DNA from: Deltaproteobacteria bacterium
GTDB taxonomy: Bacteria; Desulfobacterota; Desulfobulbia; Desulfobulbales; Desulfobulbaceae
NCBI GenBank assembly: GCA_024277485.1
Contig: JAJRVA010000253.1
Coordinates: 1 to 18,915 of the forward strand
Direction: 5' to 3'
DNA length: 18,915 bases
The position numbers were made by a program, and so were the translations under genes. The notes under the pieces are model-generated. The model was not told the DNA's origin and did no database searches. It saw only the letters and a list, made by a program, of their open reading frames with translations. How positions within the stretch are numbered: position 1 is the stretch's first letter; every line of letters starts with the position of its first letter. Below are positions 1 through 7,420 of the stretch, piece after piece.

Positions 1-1379
1 GTCATGAATTCGGACCGGTAGCCGAGAAGACCCCGGGTGGGGACCTTGAATTTCAGCCGTGCCATCTGGTTTTCAACCTGGAGGTCAAGAAGGATACCTT
101 TGAGCCTGCCCAGCTTTTCAATGACCACTCCCTGGAAATTTTCGTCAACATCCACCGTCAACTCTTCATAGGGTTCCAGGGTTTTGCCGTCCTCCTCCCT
201 CATAATGACATGGGGCCGGGTGACCTGAAACTCGTATCCTTCCCGCCGCATCTTTTCAATGAGGATGGAAAGGTGCAGTTCACCCCGGCCGGAAACAATA
301 AACCCGACTCCGTCCGTCAGGGGTTCGACCCTGAGGGCGACATCGGCCAGGGTTTCACGGTTCAGCCGTTCTTCCAGGTGCCGGGATGTAACGAATTTTC
401 CGTCCTGGCCGGCAAACGGTGAATCATTGGGTATAAAGTTCATGGAGATGGTGGGCGGGTCTATTTCAATAAGCGGCAGGGGCCGCGGATCGTCGGGATC
501 GGTAAAGGTGACCCCGACCGTCACATCGTCCATGCCAGCCACGGCGACAATTTCACCGGTAGCAGCCGAGTCGACCGGTACCTGCTGGTCGCCTTCGAAG
601 GCGAAAATCTTGGTTATGCGGAGGGGCTTTATGGAGCCATCCCGGCGGGCGACCACCACGTTGCTGTTGATGCTTATGTGCCCGTTGACCAGTTTGCCGA
701 TACCGATCCGGCCAAGGTAGGGCGAGTAGTCAATGGTGTTTATCTGGAGCTGAAGCGGCTTGTTCCGGTCCCCGGCCGGCGGAGGAACATGGTTGACAAT
801 CATGTCGGAGACCACGCTCATCCCCTTTGCCCCGGAAGCCGGTTCTTCCGGTTCGCTTACGGCATACCCCTCCTTGGCAGAGGCGTAGACAACGGGAAAA
901 TCAAGGGTTTCGTCCGGCGCGTTCAACCTGGCTAACAGGTCAAAAACCTGGTCCACGACCCAGTCGCACCGGGCGCCCGGCTTGTCAATCTTGTTGATCA
1001 CGACCAGGATGGGCAGCCGGGCGGCCAGGGCTTTCTTGACCACGAAAAAGGTCTGCGGCATGGGGCCTTCCTGGGCATCGACCAGGAGTACGGCGCCGTC
1101 GGCCATGCGCAGCACCCGTTCGACCTGGCCGCCGAAGTCGGCATGGCCCGGGGTGTCAATGATGTTTATACGATGTTCCCCATGCATGTAGGAACCGTTT
1201 TTTGAGGAAATGGTAATGCCCCGTTCCCGCTCCAGGTCCATGGAGTCCATGAGCCGTTCCGCTACCTGCTGGTTGTCGCGAAACATGCCGCTCTGCCGGA
1301 AAAGCTGGTCGACAAGGGTTGTCTTGCCATGGTCAACGTGGGCAATAATGGCTACATTTCTGATTTTCTGCTGTTCCAT
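1..1379 (-). CDS. typA: Translational GTPase TypA/BipA (C-terminus cut by window edge)
   Basis: A ribosome-associated GTPase of the elongation-factor family, linked to ribosome assembly and stress or cold adaptation. The visible 459 codons start at ATG (complement of 1377-1379). The GTPase motifs are in order: G1 AHVDHGKT (residues 13-20), the switch region ERERGITI (50-57), G3 DTPGH (75-79) and G4 NKID (129-132). A domain II barrel follows, then the TypA-typical stretch ending [11 protein letters not shown] at the window edge. Family members are about 600 residues, so the C-terminal quarter lies outside. The upstream region gives only a modest GAGAG ribosome site. The gene is divergent from the small cysteine-rich gene at 1518. 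The gapless frame and the [10 protein letters not shown] motif, which separates TypA from EF-G and LepA, make the call secure. Confidence 0.96.
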   Translation of the reverse strand, partial: MEQQKIRNVAIIAHVDHGKTTLVDQLFRQSGMFRDNQQVAERLMDSMDLERERGITISSKNGSYMHGEHRINIIDTPGHADFGGQVERVLRMADGAVLLVDAQEGPMPQTFFVVKKALAARLPILVVINKIDKPGARCDWVVDQVFDLLARLNAPDETLDFPVVYASAKEGYAVSEPEEPASGAKGMSVVSDMIVNHVPPPAGDRNKPLQLQINTIDYSPYLGRIGIGKLVNGHISINSNVVVARRDGSIKPLRITKIFAFEGDQQVPVDSAATGEIVAVAGMDDVTVGVTFTDPDDPRPLPLIEIDPPTISMNFIPNDSPFAGQDGKFVTSRHLEERLNRETLADVALRVEPLTDGVGFIVSGRGELHLSILIEKMRREGYEFQVTRPHVIMREEDGKTLEPYEELTVDVDENFQGVVIEKLGRLKGILLDLQVENQMARLKFKVPTRGLLGYRSEFM

Positions 1380-1517
1380 GTATGTCTCTCATGTTATGGT
1401 TTCCCTGGAAAAAATAAAAAAGGACGATAAGTCGCCTTGTTGGGAAACTTGAAAAAGGCCGGACTCTACAGGAAATCGGATAAAATAACAAGCCGGTTTC
1501 CTGAATTTCCTCACGAT

Positions 1518-1721
1518 ATGACCTTTCATTGCAGAAATTATGACATCAACAGGGACAGGTGCCGGAGGCTCAGGGGAGAGTGTGTGCCCGGCCGGCGAGG
1601 GTGCGTCCTCGAAGGCAGGGTGGCGGTCAGTGAAGAACTGGCGGAGAAAATCAGAAGCCTTGATGAAACACTCTCCGAATGGTTGTCCCGAAACGATGAA
1701 GAGGCGTACCGTGACCTATAA
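1518..1721 (+). CDS. Small four-cysteine protein, function unknown
   Basis: A 67-residue reading frame beginning MTFHCRNYD. Four cysteines at 5, 15, 22 and 29 have spacing C-x9-C-x6-C-x6-C, with the last three inside CRRLRGECVPGRRGCVL. The rest (about 38-67) is an acidic, probably helical tail. Cysteine clustering at the N-terminus and a charged helix at the C-terminus suggest a metal-binding mini-protein (zinc or Fe-S), but that is inference. No signal peptide is visible. The start is uncertain: the ATG at 1518 has no clear Shine-Dalgarno, and the same frame stays open upstream to a TTG at 1437. It sits alone between divergent typA and the convergent helicase gene. It could still be a chance frame, but the ordered Cys/Pro/Gly pattern argues against that. 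Confidence 0.6.
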   Translation: MTFHCRNYDINRDRCRRLRGECVPGRRGCVLEGRVAVSEELAEKIRSLDETLSEWLSRNDEEAYRDL

Positions 1722-1768
1722 ACCTTTCGATGTGGTTGTGGCGCCTTTTCCCTTTACCTGTCTGCAGT

Positions 1769-3160
1769 CTACAGGCGATCGAAGACCTTACGGCGGGCGG
1801 CGGCGGAACGGCGCAGGGCAGGGATGTGGATGTCGATATAGTCGATGATCCTGGCCTTTTTGTTTGCCGAGGGTCGCATGATGCGGCCGGTAACCTGCAG
1901 GAGCCGGCCTTCGAATTTTATCGGGGTGGAGAGAACCAGGGTACTCAGGCCGGGACAGTCAAAGCCTTCGCCGATCAGCTGCAGGGTGGAAATCAGGACC
2001 TTTATCTCCCCTTGCCGGACCTGGTCGACGATCCTGGTCCGCTCTTCGGTCGGCACCCGGCCGGTCAGCAGAACACTCTCAATCCCTGCCAGTTCCAGTT
2101 TTTTCTGCAGTACTTCACAGTGGGCCACCCGGTCCGATACGACAAGGACCGTGCCCTCGTGCCCCTGCTTCACGATGCGGGCGACATCGCCTGCAATCCG
2201 GGTGTTGCGGTTCTCATCAGCTGCCAGGGCCTTGATCAGTTTGGGGTAGTCCCCCCGGAACCCGTAGGTGAAGTCAGTGGGTTTCTGAATGAATTCCGGC
2301 CGCACAACAGCGCCGCTTTCCTCCAGGACTTTCGGGCTGACCGAATGGAGCCGGTCTCCCATGTAGGTGTAGATCAGTTGCGTCATGCCGTCCTCCCGGC
2401 GGAAGGCGGTCGCGGAAAGACCCAGCATGAAGTAACTGTCAAAACTGCTCACAACATCGGTGAAAAGGCTGGCCGGCACCCGGTGGCATTCATCCACAAT
2501 GATATGGCCGAACCGGGCGGGCAGGGTGTCCAGGCGCTTGCGGGCCGTGTTGACGATGGCAACGGTGACAGGCCGGATATCGTATTTGCCGTCTCCGGCC
2601 TGCCCGGCTTCGATGCCCAGGAACTGATCAATCCTTTCCCGCCACTGGTGCAGGAGTTCCCTGTTGTGGACAATGACCAGGCAGGGCTGTTTTCGTCTTG
2701 CTATGATGTCAAGCGCCATCACGGTTTTGCCGGAACCGGTCCCTGCCTCCAGCACACCGAATGAATGGCGTGTTACCGCTTCAACGGCTTCCTGCTGGTA
2801 CGGACGCAGGGTGCCCCGGAACTCCAGGTCGATGTCAGGCAGACGGCGGCGGTTGTCAATAATCTGCGGGCGGGCGCCTGACACCTGTTCACAGAGCAGG
2901 ATGGCCCGGTTGACAAACCCGCGTGGGAAAAAAAGCCTGTCCTGCCGGTCATTGAAGAAGTAGAGTTTGGGTTTGAGTTTTTTTCCGATCCAGCGGCTGT
3001 ACCGTTTGGCGGCCTGGTATTTCGGGTTGATAATAGTGAGTTTTTGCCTGATAATGGCTTTTTGTGTTTCCGTGGCGCCCTCGAGACAGGCCTCAGTGTC
3101 GACCGTGAAGCGGAACGGTGTGCCGGATTTTTTGGGATGTGGCTGGTGTGCTGGATTCAC
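1769..3160 (-). CDS. Stand-alone SF2 DEAD/DEAH-type helicase (SSL2/XPB-like)
   Basis: A 463-residue superfamily 2 nucleic-acid-dependent ATPase. In order: a basic N-terminal region with the family-like NPKYQAAKRY (45-54), LRPYQQEAV ahead of motif I (118-126), Walker A AGTGSGKT (139-146), DECH motif II (223-226), SAT motif III (249-251), and a RecA-like second lobe ending in motif VI QVTGRIMRP (422-430). It resembles the type III restriction/ERCC3-like helicases in the SSL2 group. No nuclease domain or methyltransferase is attached or adjacent, so a restriction role is not supported. The start used is GTG (complement of 3158-3160). No good ribosome site precedes it, and a start up to about 15 codons later is possible. 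Its role in repair or RNA metabolism is unknown. Confidence 0.88.
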   Translation of the reverse strand: MNPAHQPHPKKSGTPFRFTVDTEACLEGATETQKAIIRQKLTIINPKYQAAKRYSRWIGKKLKPKLYFFNDRQDRLFFPRGFVNRAILLCEQVSGARPQIIDNRRRLPDIDLEFRGTLRPYQQEAVEAVTRHSFGVLEAGTGSGKTVMALDIIARRKQPCLVIVHNRELLHQWRERIDQFLGIEAGQAGDGKYDIRPVTVAIVNTARKRLDTLPARFGHIIVDECHRVPASLFTDVVSSFDSYFMLGLSATAFRREDGMTQLIYTYMGDRLHSVSPKVLEESGAVVRPEFIQKPTDFTYGFRGDYPKLIKALAADENRNTRIAGDVARIVKQGHEGTVLVVSDRVAHCEVLQKKLELAGIESVLLTGRVPTEERTRIVDQVRQGEIKVLISTLQLIGEGFDCPGLSTLVLSTPIKFEGRLLQVTGRIMRPSANKKARIIDYIDIHIPALRRSAAARRKVFDRL

Positions 3161-3350
3161 GAGCGTTGCGTTGGCTGGTGGTGCGATATTTTGTCGGGAG
3201 TGTCCCGGTTTCCCGGAAAAACATACCCGGACAACCGGATCATCATGAATATATACTATTCAGGTGTTGCCGGGATATTGCAATGAATAATTACTTTTTT
3301 TCATGGCCGGGGCGTTTCCGGCAGGTTGCTTCTTGTCGGCGCATGACTGT

Positions 3351-3378
3351 TTGCGTTGGCGGGAAAATACAGTAGTAT
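3351..3378 (+). promoter_or_regulatory. Possible weak sigma70-like promoter for the 3418 gene
   Basis: TTGCGT (3351-3356) and TAGTAT (3373-3378) are separated by 16 bp and lie about 40 bp before the ATG at 3418. Three of six -35 bases and four of six -10 bases match consensus, so this is only a candidate for transcription of the 3418-10357 run. Confidence 0.28.
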
Positions 3379-3417
3379 GAAAGAAATTACCCGGTGGATT
3401 CTATAACGGAACGAGAT

Positions 3418-4038
3418 ATGATCAGACTATTGCCACGAAAGTTTATTGTACCATGCGTTGCGGCGATGCTGGTGCTTGCTGTCGAGTGTTATGCCGGTCC
3501 GGACCATGTAACCATAACCCTGCCGGAAAAGGTTATCCGGCAGACAATCCAGGATATCCTTCCCCTTGATATTACCCCGCAGGGTGATTTTGCGCAGGGG
3601 AACCTTGTCCTGAGTTCAGTCGATCAGTTCACGCTTGGGAGCAACACTGCCCGGCTGCGTGGTGTGATCACGGGAAAAGATCTTGTCGTAAGCACAATGA
3701 TCGGTAACCAGGAAATCAGGTTGAAGATCGGGGAGGTCCGGGTTCCCCTGGTATGTAATGTTACCTTTCGCTTTGACCGGAAGGAAAAGAAGCTGTACCT
3801 CACGCCGCGTTTTGAAGATCCAGCCAAGGGGAAGGCGCCGGACCAGGTCAACAAGCTGCTGCCTGTTCTGGCCCTGCTGAACAACAGGGAATACCCGGTC
3901 CCCCTCTCCGGTCTCCAGGCCGTGCGGACGAAAATAGGCAAGCGACAGCTCCTGTTGAACATGGAGCCCGTTGACATACAGGTTCTGCCGACACAGGTGG
4001 TGCTGAAAATGGCGCCGAAACTGAGCCGGGTAGAGTGA
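3418..4038 (+). CDS. Secreted protein, possibly YceB/DUF1439-like lipid-binding fold
   Basis: A 206-residue protein from the ATG at 3418, preceded by a GGA-rich stretch. An in-frame GTG at 3394 would add eight residues but spoils the signal peptide. The N-terminus MIRLLPRKFIVPCVAAMLVL followed by AVECYA is a type I signal peptide, with cleavage expected after CYA. The mature part alternates beta-rich amphipathic segments and opens with an amphipathic helix (TLPEKVIRQTIQDILPL). The order of helix, strand pairs, a KLYLTPRF-like strand, an NKLLPVLALL helix and a final strand pair resembles E. coli YceB (DUF1439, a TULIP-like fold). That is pattern recognition, not an alignment. It stands 46 bp before the HIT gene, at the head of the ydbH operon, which would suit an envelope lipid-related role. 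Confidence 0.72.
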   Translation: MIRLLPRKFIVPCVAAMLVLAVECYAGPDHVTITLPEKVIRQTIQDILPLDITPQGDFAQGNLVLSSVDQFTLGSNTARLRGVITGKDLVVSTMIGNQEIRLKIGEVRVPLVCNVTFRFDRKEKKLYLTPRFEDPAKGKAPDQVNKLLPVLALLNNREYPVPLSGLQAVRTKIGKRQLLLNMEPVDIQVLPTQVVLKMAPKLSRVE

Positions 4039-4084
4039 TACCAGAGGTTTCTTCAACCGTTTAACATAACTGGAGGATGTTTTT

Positions 4085-4426
4085 ATGCCGGAAAACTGCC
4101 TGTTCTGTAAAATCATCAATGGTGAAATTCCCGCCGACAAGTTGTACGAAGATGATGATATTCTCGCCTTTCGTGATATAGCCCCGCAGGCGCCTGTCCA
4201 CTTCCTGGTTATCCCCAAGAAACATATCAGCGGCCCCTCTGCTGTCACGACGGAAGACGAGCAGCTGATCGGCAGGACAATGCGCCTGGCCGGGGAAATC
4301 GCCCGGCAGGAAGGGCTGGAACATTACCGGGTGGTGCTCAACAACGGCGCCGATGCCGGTCAGACGGTTTTTCATATCCATATCCATATCCTGGGCGGCC
4401 GGAGCATGTCCTGGCCCCCGGGTTGA
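4085..4426 (+). CDS. HIT-family nucleotide-binding hydrolase (HinT-like)
   Basis: A 113-residue histidine-triad protein, a cytoplasmic purine nucleoside phosphoramidase-type hydrolase. The HIT motif is HIHIHIL with histidines 97, 99 and 101; the middle one is the expected nucleophile. An N-terminal CLFC (cysteines 5 and 8) is the zinc-binding pair found in many bacterial HIT proteins. The C-terminus GGRSMSWPPG matches the HinT ending. The ATG at 4085 follows a clear GGAGG. It lies 18 bp before the ydbH-like gene and so is probably co-transcribed. No functional link with lipid transport is known to me. Length and motifs are normal. Confidence 0.95.
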   Translation: MPENCLFCKIINGEIPADKLYEDDDILAFRDIAPQAPVHFLVIPKKHISGPSAVTTEDEQLIGRTMRLAGEIARQEGLEHYRVVLNNGADAGQTVFHIHIHILGGRSMSWPPG

Positions 4427-4444
4427 TGGGCTCCAGGTCCCCTC

Positions 4445-6733
4445 ATGGGGGGTGCGGATAATATCAGGCAAAAGGGTGGTCTGAAAAAATGGCTGGTACT
4501 GTTTTTGGGTCTTCTGGTTGTCCCGCTTTTGCTGTACAGCTGGCTACCGCTTGGTGTTGAGCGAATTTTTCTTCCCTCTCTTCTTGAAAAATCAGGCCTG
4601 GCCGGATACCAGGCTTCCGTCTACAGGTTGGGGCTCAACGGCGCTACCCTGCGGGTGTCAGGTATGCCGGGCGCTGTTTTTCCCGCCGTAAATATCCAGG
4701 CCGAGTGGTCCCCCGAAGCTCTGCTGCAGGGGAAACTGGACCGTCTCCTGTTGACAGGCCTGCAGATAGAGTATCACGCGGAGAAGAGGGACGGCCGACC
4801 GCCTTCCGGTACACTGCCCCGGGAAACGAAACAGCAGGCGGAACCCGTTGGGAAGGGGCCCGGCACCGGGGGACTGCCTTTTGTTGTTGATCGGATCCGG
4901 ATCGAAAACAGTTTCATTACCCTGTCCACCGCATCAGGTTCTTTTTCTCTGCCGTTTTCTCTTGCAGCGCAGCGTATCAATGATGAACCGGCCCGGAAAG
5001 TCTCCACGCTTGCCTACAGGGTTCAGGCGCAAACGGCTGGACAGGAGATGTCAGCAAGTATTTCCTATGACCATGTCGCAGGCGCACTGTCGGCGGAGTT
5101 ATCCGCAACCCTTGACCTGCAGAGGGTGTTTAAAGAGTTTGCCGCGCAACTGCCGACCCCTGCCGACATCAGTGGCCGGGCGGATGTCACGGCGCGGGCG
5201 GAAATGCGGGTTGCTCCTTTTTCCATGCAGAGCCTGCAGGCGGAAGCACAGCTCACGTTTGCGGCTGAACAGGATGCGCTGCGTATCAGGGCGGAACATA
5301 TAGGTATCGAGTCCCTGGTTCTGTTTGACGGGAAAACAGGATCTTCTCTCCTGCTGTCCGGAGAGGGCTTTTCCCTTGCCTCATCCGGATGGCGATTTTC
5401 AGCCCCCCGCATCCGGTTCAACGGCAAAGGGACTCTCCCTTTCCAGAAGGGCAGCCCGGGCGATGGGCTCGCAGGCATGCTGCAGTTTGTTGATGCGTCC
5501 CTGAGCATGGAGAAGCAGGAGGTGAACCTGCAGGGAATTGAGTTGGAACTCCCCGGAACCTGGCCCGTGAGCGTCAGCAGAAATGCCGGGGTTTTGAAGA
5601 TAGGGCGTATTCTGGTGCGCGATACGGATGTGGGGCATGTCCAGGGAGCCTGGGGCCTGTCTTCCGAGTCCATCACCTTCCAGGGGGAACTGCGATCCCG
5701 GTTCGTTCCGGAGGGCAGGGCTGCGGTCAGCAGCACGTTCAGGATGCCGGGTCCGGAAACTCCCCTGGCTGATTTTCAGATTCAGATGGGTGACACACCT
5801 GTTTCCCTTGAACCGTTTCTTCCCCTTGTTCCGGAATTAGAGTCTGTTGCAGGAAGCGGCATGTTGAGCCTGGAAGGCCGGGCCGCGGTACAACCGGGCA
5901 GGGTGGAGGGGGGCCTGCGCCTGGGTTTCCATGACGGCAGTGTGGAGATTCCAGGGGCGGGATTGAAGGCGGAGGGTATACGTTTCAAGATGGATTTCCC
6001 TGACCTGGCTACTCCGGCAACCGCGCCGGACCAGGAATTTTCTGTCAACAGGCTGACCTATAATACGCTCCTGGTGTCTGATCTAAGGGGTCGTTTCCGG
6101 CTGGAGTCTCCCGCGTCCCTGTTTGTTGAAAAAATATCAGGCCGCTGGAGTGGAGGCCGGATATTCACCAGCTCTTTTCGCCTGCGGAAGGAAAACCGGG
6201 ACTTTGAGGCGGCGCTCTTCTGCGACAGGCTGGAATTAGCGGAGATTCTCTCCCAGCTTGGCCTTGCCCGGGCCGAAGGGAGCGGCAGGGTGAGCGGTCG
6301 CATCCCGGTCAGGTTCAGCGATGGCAAGGTGTATGTTGATGACGGTTTCCTGTATACCGCGCCCGGTGAAAAGGGTATCCTGAAGGTGCGGAAAAGTGAG
6401 CAGCTTACGGATGGCATGCCGGTGGATGCGCCCCGGTTTTCCCCACTTCATTTTGCGGGTGCGGCCCTGCGGGATTTCGAGTACAATTGGGCGAAACTGC
6501 ATGTTTTTTCAGAGGATGAAGACCTGATTCTGAAACTGCAGATCGACGGGAAGCCGGGCAAACGCCTGCCTTTTCGTTTTGATCAGCGGAACAATGTCTT
6601 TGTCCGCCTGGAGGAGGGGGATTCAGGCGGGATTGACCGGCCTGTCAAACTGGATATCAATTTTAATGTTCCTGTCAATGAACTCTTTCGTTACCAGCGG
6701 CAACTGATGCCGGTTTTCCGGAAAATCAGATAA
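4445..6733 (+). CDS. ydbH: YdbH-like AsmA-family intermembrane lipid-bridge protein
   Basis: A 762-residue protein with an N-terminal inner-membrane anchor (about 13-34, KKWLVLFLGLLVVPLLLYSW). A very long beta-rich periplasmic region of repeated amphipathic strands follows, typical of the AsmA/TamB/YdbH group. The C-terminal part (LDINFNVPVNELFRYQRQL near the end) fits the YdbH domain once named 'dicarboxylate transport'. In E. coli, YdbH acts with YnbE as a bridge carrying phospholipid between the inner and outer membranes, partly redundant with TamB and YhdP. The identification rests mainly on synteny: the next two genes are a YnbE-like lipoprotein and a YdbL/DUF1318 protein, the same order as E. 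coli ydbH-ynbE-ydbL. It is somewhat shorter than the E. coli protein (about 880). The only usable start is the ATG at 4445, without a strong ribosome site. Confidence 0.85.
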   Translation: MGGADNIRQKGGLKKWLVLFLGLLVVPLLLYSWLPLGVERIFLPSLLEKSGLAGYQASVYRLGLNGATLRVSGMPGAVFPAVNIQAEWSPEALLQGKLDRLLLTGLQIEYHAEKRDGRPPSGTLPRETKQQAEPVGKGPGTGGLPFVVDRIRIENSFITLSTASGSFSLPFSLAAQRINDEPARKVSTLAYRVQAQTAGQEMSASISYDHVAGALSAELSATLDLQRVFKEFAAQLPTPADISGRADVTARAEMRVAPFSMQSLQAEAQLTFAAEQDALRIRAEHIGIESLVLFDGKTGSSLLLSGEGFSLASSGWRFSAPRIRFNGKGTLPFQKGSPGDGLAGMLQFVDASLSMEKQEVNLQGIELELPGTWPVSVSRNAGVLKIGRILVRDTDVGHVQGAWGLSSESITFQGELRSRFVPEGRAAVSSTFRMPGPETPLADFQIQMGDTPVSLEPFLPLVPELESVAGSGMLSLEGRAAVQPGRVEGGLRLGFHDGSVEIPGAGLKAEGIRFKMDFPDLATPATAPDQEFSVNRLTYNTLLVSDLRGRFRLESPASLFVEKISGRWSGGRIFTSSFRLRKENRDFEAALFCDRLELAEILSQLGLARAEGSGRVSGRIPVRFSDGKVYVDDGFLYTAPGEKGILKVRKSEQLTDGMPVDAPRFSPLHFAGAALRDFEYNWAKLHVFSEDEDLILKLQIDGKPGKRLPFRFDQRNNVFVRLEEGDSGGIDRPVKLDINFNVPVNELFRYQRQLMPVFRKIR

Positions 6734-6744
6734 ATGGAGGTCAA

Positions 6745-6930
6745 ATGTTAAAAACAGTTTTTTTCGTCCTGGGCCTGTGCGGTCTGGTTTTGTCGGGATG
6801 CACCCGCCATGAGGTGGAGGTGAAGCCCGTTGAAATCAAGCCGATTCATATCACCATTGATGTCAACGTGAAAGTCGATCGCGCCCTGGACGATTTTTTC
6901 GGTGATATTGACGAGACCCCCGCACAATAA
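6745..6930 (+). CDS. ynbE: YnbE-like outer-membrane lipoprotein
   Basis: A 61-residue lipoprotein, the same length as E. coli YnbE. The signal MLKTVFFVLGLCGLVLSGC has lipobox LSGC with the lipidated cysteine at 19. The short mature part alternates charged and hydrophobic residues (IKPIHITIDVNVKVDRAL), a single beta-hairpin-like strand pattern. In E. coli, YnbE multimerises and its beta-strands extend the YdbH groove at the outer membrane. GGAGG at 6736-6740 overlaps the end of the ydbH gene, and the start is 11 bp after the ydbH stop, implying translational coupling. The position, lipobox, length and strand pattern together support the call; the sequence alone is too short to prove it. Confidence 0.85.
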   Translation: MLKTVFFVLGLCGLVLSGCTRHEVEVKPVEIKPIHITIDVNVKVDRALDDFFGDIDETPAQ

Positions 6931-6970
6931 ATCCTTACCTGATAGACCTGCAATGATGAAGGAGGCAGTT

Positions 6971-7351
6971 ATGCACCTGAACAAAACACCTCGTACCCTG
7001 GTATTCTCCCTGTTCCTGATCGTCCTGCTGGCAACTGTCGCCGGAGCGGCAAACATGCAGGCCATCAAGGCGAGGATGCTTGAAAGAAAGCCGGCCATTG
7101 AGGCCCTGAAAAAAAGCGGCAGTGTCGGCGAGGGCGCTGACGGGTATCTGCATGTACGACAGGCGGCAGGAAGTGCCGCAGCTGTTGTGAAGGCGGAGAA
7201 CACCGACCGCCGCACAGTATACCAGAGCATAGCGAAACAGCAGAAAACAGCGGTTGAGACTGTTGCGCAACGCCGGGGAATAAAGTTGTTCGGCATGGCT
7301 GCGCCGGGACACTGGCTGAAGAAAAAAGATGGCACATGGTTCCGGAAATAG
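6971..7351 (+). CDS. ydbL: YdbL-like periplasmic protein (DUF1318)
   Basis: A 126-residue secreted protein. The start is fixed by GGAGG at 6961-6965, five bases before the ATG at 6971. The signal peptide covers about residues 1-25 (RTLVFSLFLIVLLATVAGA) and is probably cleaved after GAA. The mature part has the DUF1318 pattern: MQAIKARMLERKPAIEALK, then a glycine-rich VGEGADGYL, then a helix ending VETVAQRRGIKLFG, and a tail APGHWLKKKDGTWFRK close to YdbL endings. YdbL is reported to modulate YdbH-YnbE assembly in E. coli. It is the third gene of the trio, 40 bp after the ynbE stop. The C-terminal tail is slightly longer than in E. coli. Confidence 0.88.
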   Translation: MHLNKTPRTLVFSLFLIVLLATVAGAANMQAIKARMLERKPAIEALKKSGSVGEGADGYLHVRQAAGSAAAVVKAENTDRRTVYQSIAKQQKTAVETVAQRRGIKLFGMAAPGHWLKKKDGTWFRK

Positions 7352-7420
7352 AGTCCTGAACCTGTGACGGCCCTGTGGTGGATTATCATTTAACTCTGTT
7401 TCACGGTGCACGGCTACAGA

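Noticed and set aside
1394..1445. Terminator or attenuator hairpin ahead of typA on the minus strand
   Set aside because: AAGGCGAC and GTCCTT pair only with a two-base bulge before a T-run. The stem is too short to claim.
1730..2764. A long plus-strand frame of 344 codons opposite the helicase gene
   Set aside because: It lies wholly antisense to a helicase with intact motifs, lacks recognisable domains and has no ribosome site. It is an open shadow of GC-rich codons.
3245..3262. AT-rich near-palindrome TGAATA/TATTCA as an operator for the helicase gene
   Set aside because: Arms of only six bases and no second copy; expected by chance in an AT-rich spacer.
6748..7389. A minus-strand frame spanning the ynbE and ydbL genes
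   Set aside because: It overlaps two well-supported plus-strand genes with good ribosome sites, and its translation is compositionally odd and cysteine-rich without order.
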